Program-made: the position numbers and the translations under genes
Assembly: GCF_000485595.1 (NCBI RefSeq)
Contig: NW_014577068.1
Coordinates: forward strand, 390,936 to 454,935
Length of the DNA stretch: 64,000 bases
Source of the DNA: Priapulus caudatus
Taxonomy: Eukaryota > Priapulida > Priapulimorpha > Priapulimorphida > Priapulidae
Direction: 5' to 3'
The notes under the pieces: generated by a model
The model's database searches: none
What the model was told of the DNA's origin: nothing
Seen by the model: the letters and a program-made list of their open reading frames with translations, nothing else
In this document: piece by piece, positions 1 through 11,200 of the stretch
Layout of the letters: every line of letters starts with the position of its first letter
Numbering within the stretch: position 1 is the stretch's first letter

Positions 1-2025
1 GTTATCGTTTGAAAGTCTTTGAAAGATCGAACGATATCTCGTCAGTCTGTCTTGTGTCGTGTATAACCTGCTACTTACTTGCAGGATTGCTTGTATGTTT
101 ACCAGCATGACTGTCTCACAGGGTCACTGCTCACAGATTCTACGCTGGTAATCCGACAGTACGGGTAATCCATCCAGGTGGTTCATGATTTTGGTGTGAA
201 TGATGTGCTCTAAAGTCTTGCAGTCAATGGATGTCAGGGACACGTCCCTACGCGATTTTACACTTTCATCTTTCTTAAAAAACGGGTGTAATCCATCTAT
301 ATTCTGTTAGCTGATGGACTGATATGTAATCTGGATTGAGTACATTTTAGGGCTGGATGGCCTATATATAGTTATAGACCCTAGGATTGCTGGCCGTTAA
401 TTGCCATTTTTGTAGTATCTTTTCTAGTTAGTTTGGGTGAGATGTGCTTATTCAGGATGTTAGATTTGGTGAGGTTGTTGCTGTATTCAAAGCAAGTCGG
501 TGGTAATTTGGTTACACTGTGGCTCTTATATTTCTTTATTTAATGGGGGTGTCTGTAACTTAACCTAATGTTGTTGCCATTTATTTACTGTGCATTTGGC
601 TAACGCTCCATTAGGAGTGTTCCAAACTTTGATATCATTAATGATTAATGATTAATGATTAATGATTAATGATTAATGATTGATAATTGATAATCCTAAC
701 CCTAACCCTAACCCTAACCTAAATAACATTAAACCACAAACTAATATATGACCATGACCATATATATTTTTTTTATTATGACCATTAATGACATTAAAGT
801 TGGGAACACTCCTAATGGAGTATCACCCGTGTGCGTTCTTTTCTTGCTATGCCATTGAGGTCCGTATAGAGTTCATGGGCTTTCCTTGACTTGAACTGAA
901 CTGGACTCGATCATTAGAATATTGGACATCATAGAGAATATTGCCGTTTTACCTGAGGCTCGGGTGTTCTCTTGTTGGTTAGGTTGAAAAAGTTGGTTGT
1001 TTGAGCAATTTCAAGTGTTTTCACGCTTGTCTATGAAAATATTATCTAGACTGTACTTGTCGGGCTTACAATGTCGGGTTATGATTGCTTATTTGGGTTG
1101 TTTTACCATGCCATACTTGCATTTACTGTAATGGTAGTATTGGTTGCAATAGAGCTTTGATTTGCTTTCCTGTCTGTCGCAGTATAGGATTAGTCAGTAC
1201 AGGTAATCTGTGTCTAACTCGACAGGTAGGTTACAGCCGATGAATTTATCCTGTCACTATAAGTAGATAGAGAGATATAGTTTAGAGCAGGTATTGTAAT
1301 TATACAGGAATTATGTATATGTTCGAACCATTGTGTCACCTTACGGATCGTTGTAAGCTAATGAGAGTGATTTGCCTGGTAAGTTGCTAGGCAGGGTGCA
1401 AATGATGGTCACCGATTATTATGACAATGGATCGTTTTGTTGCTCTGGTATAAAAGGCTAGAATTTAGGCTCCGGTCACGTATCATGGAAGATATGCCTC
1501 ATGTGTACCCGCGTGTGTACTGCCTGTGTGCTCATAGTCGGTATGTAGCCGTGCGTGCCACAGAAATACTGTCTACATTCTGCCAGAGAATTGATCGGTC
1601 TGAGTAGGAAGGAATTTTGCAGACTGAAAACTGGTTTGTTCCTTGTACAAATTCCTTAAATACAATGTACAAATTACACTTCCTGCGACAAATCGAGCTA
1701 TAATTTCACACGCAAATAATCATACCCATTACTAGAGATTTTGTCCAACATATTTCTAGACGAATTTTCCCAGAGTTCTGCTATAAACTCCACATTTAAA
1801 AATTTTTATGGCAAATTTGCAATATAGTAGCCTAGCTGCTGGAGCTCCATATAGACAATTAGAGACATGAACTAATGTTTTGTGCATGTTTACATGTGTA
1901 CAGTCATTCGGCAAGTATGGAGAACTGGGAGATGCTTCTCGTGTTCTAGGCGTATTATTAACAATCTAACGCGCCGTCGTTTTCCTTGACCTTCCCCCGA
2001 ACATTCGACAACCTTTCGCGTCCAG
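1..2025 (+). other. Upstream intron of CEP170 (no exon seen)
   Basis: AT-rich, no credible exon and no FHA-like reading frame. It holds one miniature transposon (606-820). Presumed intronic because the first recognised exon is internal to the gene. Confidence 0.6.
606..820. mobile_element. 215-bp MITE with internal heptamer and telomere-like repeats
   Basis: Inverted ends share ctccattaggagtgttcc (right end on the opposite strand), then a slightly diverged aaacttt/caacttt. The interior has an ATTAATG heptamer array (about 636-680) and about four CCCTAA units (695-719). No coding capacity; superfamily unknown. Confidence 0.75.
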
Positions 2026-2200
2026 TTTGTTGATTCTTCGGCATCGGCGTGCCAGCACAGTGCGCCACTCTCGCCCGGAACGACAATGCCAGCAACGAGT
2101 CCGACGTCAACTCTCGGCATGGACAACAGGCGCCCGGTGACGATGTCACGTGGTGAGCAGTTCCCTTCCCCTGTCAAGGACTACAAAACACAAGCCAACG
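2026..2200 (+). CDS. CEP170: CEP170 exon w1 (first seen in window)
   Basis: Acceptor ...gcgtccag, donor g|gttagt. Reads Ser/Thr/Pro-rich protein from phase 0 and ends in phase 1, which joins exon w2 as ...QANGLPSPREE. No other frame stays open through to this donor. It has no recognised motif, so this is the least certain exon. Confidence 0.75.
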
Positions 2201-5200
2201 GTTAGTGTCACAGTCTGCGTGTTCAGTACTGTATGAAAGGTCGGTATAGAGATTGTCTTTGTATTGACTCTCTAATACACTGAAAAGTGTAGAAATATGT
2301 TGTCTGCTTATGTTGTGCGATAGCACATGTTTCTTCCTTTACTATGGCATACATTTAGCTTAACAACACAATCACCACAACAGTATCAGACAGAATGTGA
2401 GAATAATTGTTCAGATTTTAGAGTAATGCTGCGTTTACACTGCATGCAATGCATTTCAAGTGCATTCCAACACAATCGGCTGAAATTCGATTGTGTTGGA
2501 GTCGGAGTCGGCCGAGCACGTTCTATTTCTCCAACTCGGCGACTTGACTTCGACTCCGACTCCAACTCCAACACAATCGAATTTCAGCCGATTGTGTTGG
2601 AATGTACTTGAAATCGGAACGATTTGCTGACAAAAATCGATAGTGTAAACGCAGCATAAGGAAAACCTTTTTTTGTCTTTAGAAATCATTTCACTACGAA
2701 CTTGATAACTGTGTTTTACTAAAAATGAAATTAGGTGTCAGGTTATGTTGAATCTTTCTGACGTGCACCTTTGTGTCCTAGGCTTGCCAAGTCCGAGAGA
2801 GGAGAGGGTAGAGGAACTGGGGCCTACAGATAACCCATCATGCTGGAGCTACCCCGAATACCAGGTGATACTGATTGTCATCTTATAGAGCGGCCCTAGC
2901 CATACCTAATACCAACGTGATACAACGTTCCTGATCTAGTCTACCATGCCTAAACGATGATGACTTAATGTGTTGAATGCATACATGGTGTTTACTGTGG
3001 AGTGTGGATATGCATTTTTTATTTTTATTTTATTATATGAAGACTATCTATGAAGTAGCATTGCAGTTCTTGACATAATCCACTACTTGCCAATGAAATG
3101 TGCACTTTATGTACATGGCATATGATCATAGTGGAAAAAATAATGTAGCTTAGAACATAACGGTCAATGGGCATATTAAATTTGCAAGAAACTTGGTGTA
3201 AAGCTGTGACCTATTTATTACATAACTCTGATTTTTTTTTTTTAAACAAGAATTTACCAAAATGCTGATGATAGTACAGGCTGTATCTACTTTGGATGTC
3301 AAAATCCACAAAACAATTTAGTCAGGTTGAAAAATTAAATAACATTTCATACTTATTCATGGAAAGGTACTAAATGTTTTCTTGAGGGCACATGAAGGTA
3401 TAAGTAATTAAGGCAAGCTATATGTCATATGTGGAGGGGGTTCTTGCAATGTATAATATAATTGTGCTATGCAGAACATACATACACGTGTATGCACACA
3501 CATACACACGAACATACATACACGTGCATGCACACACATACGAACATACATACACGTTCGTGCAACTCAAACATGCTTGGAGTCAATGAAGTAAAATCTT
3601 TTCAAAGTGTATTTCATGGTTTTCGCACGAAAAGTAGTATCATAAATGTATATATATCAATTGTTCGAGAATTTAATCATTGTTCCAGTAAACGGGCTAG
3701 GAAACACATCAAGGACTAACTGTATACAGTCATTACTAATCTTTCTCTCCTCTCTCCTTGTCTGTACAAAATAATGATTAACAGCACTTTGTATTTTTGT
3801 ATAAAATTTTTGTGTTCGTTTACATCGAGTGCTTTTATTAAACTATGAAGTGATACTATCATTATCACCCACACTGTAAACTTGCAGTGCATATTACAGT
3901 CACGTTTTGAAACAGAAACAGAAAGTTTTCTGTGTCCTTGGTTTTTTAACTGTGTCAAAAACAAAGAAGTAATTAGATTTTTTTCTTTTGCTTAACATCT
4001 TTATTTGTTATCAAGCAAAAAAAGTCTAAAGGCTCGAGTAGAATGTCAGCGGCTGATTATTGATTTTCTTCGGCAGGGGTACGCCCACGATCCAGCCATC
4101 CATCCCTACGGTATAGAGGAAGAGTACCATCACCACTATCATCGGCATGTGCGTCCGTCCCCACCACGCGTACTGAAGCAGCCACACTCTTACTATGCAC
4201 CGCCACCAACGTATGGACCTCCCTGCTCTTGTCACCACCCTCATGGTGAGTGTCTTGGCAATATGTGCTACTGTATGGAATGACAGTCTTTAGCTGGTTT
4301 AAGAAAGAGCAAAGAATATCAACTGGTAGGAAGTCTAACTGAAGTTGGCTGCTGTCTCATTACAGTGAGTTCTTTCTTTCTGTTGTTATCTAGTGGTCAC
4401 ACCATTTATTTTTTGTCGCTTAATACAGTAAGGTGGGATTCATGAATTCTTTTCATAAGACTGAGCAGAATACTAGCAATCATTTATTTACGGAACATAA
4501 ATTGACATAAAAGACAAAATTGTAATGAATTTTCGCCGAGTTTTAATTGCCACTTTGCATTCGGAACATTGCAAGCAATGTGTATTCTAGATGCATTCAT
4601 CTGTAACTGCAATGGAGGAATAGATGCTCAGTGCCAGTGAATGCATCCTTTATGTTTGGAATCAACGATTTAGAGCAATAACAACTAATTGTATATGAAT
4701 GCAGTTGCATTCAACCTGTGAAATTCTCCTAGCTGCTCACTGTTCCCTTAGGAAACGTTCTCGTTGATATGTAAGCAGGTGCTGCCCTCTTTAATGAATT
4801 TATGAATTCATGAATTCACTGTTTAGTATTATCATAATATTGGGTTGTACATGGGTTCATTGTATTATGCATTGTTTAAAGATTCTTACAATTTAATGGG
4901 GTTCAGGTTGGATATGTATGTGTCCCTGAATATAATAAATACTACGCAATATACTTTCTGTGATGTTCTGGATGTTATACATTCTCTGCCTTCACGTTCA
5001 CCAATGATGTTGTGGATGTGATGCATCACTAGCTATTATGTATGAAATTTCTCCTTGAGGATATTGATCTTCCTCTGGTAACATTCGTTATCAAAGTGCA
5101 TGTGAGATCCTGCGACACATTTCTGCATGGACGAGCTGTGCCAAGTGTAGTAGCTTAATCAATGTTAACAGAAGGCCTGGCATGCAGCGTGTAGCTGAAT

Positions 5201-8200
5201 GTGATTGGCACAGCTTTGGTAATGGCCATTGGCGGAACTGTGCCTTCTGACTCATGCAAGTTTCTTAGTTGGGGCAGCAGTTGCTCACACGCTTTTACAG
5301 TGCCAACTATTCAGGATAGTTAACCACCACATATCCAAATTGAGTACCACATATCCATTTGTGTACATTTACCTGGTGTCATTGAGAATTTGGGAATTAC
5401 TGTCCATTGATCATGTTCTAAGGAACCTGGTGTACATTTCTTCCATTGCAGGGAACAAATTTGCTTTAGTAGGCTATGTTATAAATATAAATAGATTTCT
5501 TAACTCTAGATAACTAGAATTAATCCAAGCAATGCTGTGCTTACAGGTTACTATTACGGAGGCGGGCCGGCAGTGCACAAGGACAGCCCACCACCGTCAC
5601 AGCCGCCCACCGCCATGGACGGCTCCGAACCGCCCAAGGATGATGTGAAGTCGGTGGCGCCCCCTGGGCCACCGCCGCCGTACAGCAGGTACCACGCGCC
5701 GCCTGCGCACCTGCTGCACGGCTGGGACGCGTGCCGCCACCACCACGACTCGTCGCACGGCTGCTGCGGGGGCCACCGCCCGCTGTACGAGCGCGGCGAC
5801 CCACGGGGCGACCCACGGGGCGACCCACGGGGCGACCCACGCGGCGATCCACGGGGCGACCCACGCGGCGACCCCCGCGCCGCTGACTGGTCTGAGCACG
5901 CCGCGTACCAGAGCGGCGACGCCGCCAGCCGCCATGACAGTGGCTACGCCCCGAGTCCGGAGCCGAGCTCGCGGCCCAGCTCGGCCGGACGCTCGCGCTC
6001 GATAGAGTGCGCCGGTGCAGCATCGGAGGCGTTCCTCTCGTTGCCTGCGGAGGTCAGGAACGTCGAGAGGAAGGAGGAGGTCGAACGTAGCGACACGGTG
6101 CCGACGAAGGAGGTCAGCGCGGACTTTAGTTCCATGGTTCGATCGTCCTCGTCTCCGCTGCAGGATGCGACGACGCAGGGATCGCTGACACCCGTGCTGT
6201 CCCCTGGCGGGAAAAGCGATAGCGGTGAGTTAATGACTTCCCAGTTGCATGGCAGTGGGGGCAGTGGATCCAGAAGTGAATTCTAGAGGGGGGGGGCAAA
6301 TCGTGCGAGCTCAAGGGCACGAAGCGCCTGAGGTTAGACTAAAATACCCTTGCCCTGAAAATTCTAGGGGGGGGGGCGACCGCCCCCTGTGCCCCCTGCA
6401 TCCGCCACTGCATGGTGTCACCAACTTTGTTTATCTTGCCGACTGCATGCTACTGCTGTAGTTAAACAAACGTCTCCTAGAGGTCAGCAAGCTTCCTTCA
6501 GTCTTAATTCGTTTATGACTGCAGTGTGTGTGGTGTGAATGGCTGAGTATTGAATTTTCTATCCCACAGTTGACCTGCTTTTCCGTTCTAACTGATTTAG
6601 GACATTTTACAAATCTTGATCTATTTGAAACCCTGAAAAAATTTGATACACCGTATGACCTTCACAACTAATACCAGTGCTAACTGCAAAATCACCAGTT
6701 TTTGAAACAGATGTAGTGAGCAGCTCATATGTTTGCCACGTTTGTTGAAGAATACAGAGAAAATATTTTTACTTCTTCGTGTTTACAAAGGGAACTTGAG
6801 TACACGTTTCTTGCGAGCAATACTTTATTTTTCGTGTGTTTTCATATTTTGGTTATCACCCAGCCTAATGTATCAACAGTTCTAACCGTAGGTTTAGGTA
6901 CCCCCAAATTCGCATTTAATTTCTCTTTATGATTCTGCTTTGATATTTTGGTAATGTTGCTGTTAATATGCCATTAATCCATCACTAAAAATAACTCACG
7001 AGATGGTATAGTGTTTTTTAAACCTGAGACGGTTTAAATAGCTGTTAATTTTCCAAGATTTTTTTAACTGGCACCCAATTTGTTTTATCTTTTACTTCAT
7101 GGTACAGTTGTTCTTGCAAAAATTATCAAAGGAATTTCCCATCAACCACTACAGTTACTAGCTGCTGCGCTTACTATTGCTGGCATTTGGCAATTGGAAT
7201 ACTTTAGATTGTAGGTAGGGGGTTGCAAAGGACAGAGCACATGTAATATTAAATTCCCTTTTTTGCTATTTTCTTGAAATCTGTGGTAGTCCTAATGGCA
7301 GTATTCAACATTCCGGTGTGTCATTTTATGCCTATAATGTCTTAGTAGGTTCACACTTTCAATACGTTTTCAATTGCCACCATACCCCCCACCTCTGCCT
7401 AGGAATTCTTATGCCCGTGCATACCAGAGCTGGCACTCTACAGCATCCCCAATCCAGATGCTAGCCTGCATGTTCTCTGTGAAGTCTAACTGCGCCTATC
7501 ATGCTCGTGTTTTGAGACGACAAGCCAAAATAACCTTTGATCGGTTGTCGTTCTGCGGTTCTAGATCAGGCTGTGTTGTTCCTCGGACCACAGTCTGTCG
7601 TTTACTTGGATGTACTGTGATGATGAAGTGCTGTGAAGTTTTCGAAGGAGCCTGTAGTGCGTGGTTTTACGTGTCACGCGCCTGTGCAATTACATGTAGA
7701 GTTCTGGAACGTGTTCCTAGCGCACGAGAGTTTTGAAGTAAACGAGAGAGAAGAAGTTATTGTCTCAAGATCGCATTTCCTCTTCTTCTCGGCCATTCCG
7801 TAGTTTGTCTGTTGTACTTGTAGCCATAGCCGTCGTATGGCAAGTTGGGCGAGTGTATTTTGCTTCGTGTTGTGAATTAAACTATTAAAAGACGCCAGCG
7901 CTGAAACCATATATACAGCCATCTTTTGTGGAAAACTTGTGCAATTTTGTACTGGCATGTGTTTGGCAAACTCCGTTTACGGATGACCGTAGGTCAGACT
8001 TGAATCAGTAGTCGCCACGAGTTGGACGCTGTGCGTGTGCCTACTTATACACTTGACATCTCAATTATAATGAGAAAGCAACTGTTCAGGTTTATTAGTG
8101 CATAGAATTGCGGAAGTGAGCAGAGCGTTATGGAATTCACTGCTGTTTCCAAACCAACAAAGGTGAGATGTTGATGTAGTGCAGTCAACAGTAACGTGCG

Positions 8201-11200
8201 AATAACCATCATATGCTGCTAGGATGTCACAAACTATCCAAGTTTCCCATTTCCACCCATCTCCACAGTCTCACGTTCTGTACACAGTCAGTTAATGTTC
8301 TGTCTTTCTACCGGGAAAGCTTTACATGCAAAGCTCTGTATACGTTAGTAGCTACAACTTAGCAGTTCTACATGGGTTATAAGCATGTCACACGTCCTAG
8401 TTTTACAGGCGAAAATGAAACATCATGATGTAATCCAAGTGTAGTTACTGCTTTTTCTGGTAATGAGAAAAGCAACGGGGTCTGTAACTGTAAGGATGCC
8501 ATTTTTAATGCGAATCCAGTGGATGAGGTGGAGGAGTGTGTGCGTGCACTGCTGCTGGTGGTGACACACGTGTGTGTATCCCCCCAGCATCTCAGCTCAG
8601 CATGAGTGCGCAATTATCAGGCACCACATGTGTACAACGCCAGTCTGTATGCCGGTGCCATGAACGCAACATGCGCCACATGGTGTTTAGACTCCATGTC
8701 AGCTTGCAGAACACAAGCACAGGGGGAAGTGTCCGTGTGGCTTTGCCTAAAGCCCATGTTATTCATTGGAGGATTCCGTGTGTAGAAGAGGTTTAAGGAA
8801 TGGTTTCTTAGGAGCAGTCAGGCTTCTGATATCTGAATCTACATCAGGAGAGCTGTCTCTATACTTTAGCTATCCGTGTTATCGCATAATAAACAAATCA
8901 CCGGTGTCTAAGAGTTGTTTAGCATAATTATATTGCTTCAGTTGTCTCTCTTCCTTGCAACACTCTGTTGCTCTAAACTCTTTTAGGAAATTTGACGAGA
9001 AGGTTAACCATTGATGTGACTGGCATGTAATCGTGTGAGTAGTCTACATGCAGTCGCTACGCCCTAGCTGGGTGAAGTGATGTGCATGGCTATCCAAATA
9101 TACACTGTATCCAGCATGCTGCAGACTCGCACTAAAAACATGTATGCTGTATGTGATGTGATACCAAGGCGTCGCTGTACACGCAAGGCATTTTTGGCAT
9201 TTTTTCCCGACGCTGTGTTTCAAGTCTGTCGCTAATTCGTTTACTTTGTTCTGACACAGAGGGCAGCAGCATGCCACGCCGCCCACCGGAGACCAGCTCT
9301 AAACCTCGGGGGACGCCCTTGTATGGTCAGCCTGCATGGTGGGGAGAAGGGGATGAGAAGGGTGCTCAGACCTCGCCCCTAGGATCCCCACATAGTGGGC
9401 CGGGCAGCCCCAGAGTAACGGTTTCACCTACCAAGGTCACTGACGTCGTTTGCGTTCGGACATCTTCACCTATTGTGAATCCCGTCAGCTTTTCAGGTTC
9501 TCCAGGTAAATGTTCGTATGAATGTGATCGTATTTCTGTGACCTCCCAAAAACATTCGTATTTGTTTGTATAATAAGGGGTTTTCTTTTGGTCTCTTTTT
9601 TTTCTTCCTTGCCATATGTTGTTTCTCTTCTTCATTGCTACATTTACCCTCCACGTATTCCTCTCCCCCCTCTTATATTGTACTCGGTCGTATATTTGTT
9701 CCTGTTACTTTTGCTGTTACTATTGTTCTGTTTAGTTTTCATATTTTTTTGCAATGAAAATCGACAATATTTCACACTTAAAATTTCATTGTTTGAAATC
9801 TGCAGAGAAACCAGAAAGGCCTACCAGTCTACCCCTAGACCAGTCTGATGGTCATAGTCTGACATCCCCACCTTTCTCCCAAGAGCTGCTGCAAGGGTCA
9901 ATGCTACACAAGCAAAATGGTCATCAGAATTCACCACATGACTCACCTTCTCAAAAAGGTAAGGAATCATAATTACGATATTCATGGATAAGAGGGCCCG
10001 CATCATATATTATCATCTCAAATGCCACTGCTCTAATCGCGTATAATCGATCGTGAACGCTTGCAGTCGGAGTCACTGGCAGCACGCCTCCGCAGAAGGA
10101 CACCGGCCCGGGGCCGGGCACCGCACGCGCGCTATCGCCCGCCGCTGCCGTCGAGGCGCTGCCGTGCGAGGTGAATCTGACGAACGAGGGTGGCATCACC
10201 GTGCTGCAGCGCGGCGGACAGCGCCGCAGCGCCGCCTTCACGATCGAGTTCGACAACTCCGACGCGAAGAAGAGCGCCGTCTCGGAGAGCATGCACCGCT
10301 TCGAGAAGATCCTCGAGAAGCGGGGCAGCAGCGGCGGTGGCGCGGGTCCGCCGTCGTCGAAGAGCGTCGACTCGCTGAAGAATCTGGCGTGCGCGACGAG
10401 CTCCGAGGTAATGTTGCCACGGCGACGTCATCATCCCGTTAAATACCAACCTAATGATAACCTGGTCTTAGAGTACCAGATAATTGCCTGCCGTAATAGT
10501 TTCACCCATTATTAGCTGCAATAAATAATATTTAATTACAATAAGTAAGTAATGATAATCTTACAATGTAAGTAAGAATCTTGCATGCGGGACGAGCTTC
10601 GAGGTAACGTCGCCTCTCTGTGCCACGCCGACGTCATCACCCCCATTTAATACCTACCTACTGGTAACGTTGCCTGTTACCTACTACCTATACCAACCTA
10701 ATGATGATCTAGTGTACCAGATAAATGCCTGCCGTAATAATTTTACCCGTTATTAGCTGCAATAAATTTTATACAATAAAATTGATTCGTACAATAATTT
10801 TTACAATGAATGAATGTTCGTAAATGAGACACTTGCCAGTGATCGATGTTTGCGTCATGATGTTCTTATCGGCTCTCCTCTGAATCTCTGGAAACTTGTT
10901 GAAGCCTTGTGCAGTCCTCGTCATTGTCTCGTTTGACTTGTTCAGCAGAAGCCGGCGTTCGTGAGAGGTCAGAAGTCGCGTATGTCGATGGGGCCGAGGG
11001 GAAGCCCCAAGCACACGCCGCAGGAGACCGGCTACCTGTCCGACAATCAGCTATCGGCCAGCGACCAGGAGGAGGACTACAGCACGAAGAGCGACGCACC
11101 GCAGACGAGGAAGCTGAAACTAAGCAGAGCACGTAAGGTCCCTCATACTGTGTTACTCTCTATACGTCAAAATCTGTAAACTCTGTGTGTGCTACAGGAA

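Noticed and set aside
7374-7736. Possible extra CEP170 exon (120 open codons)
   Set aside because: No ATG start and no family motif; exons w4 and w5 already join in phase without it.
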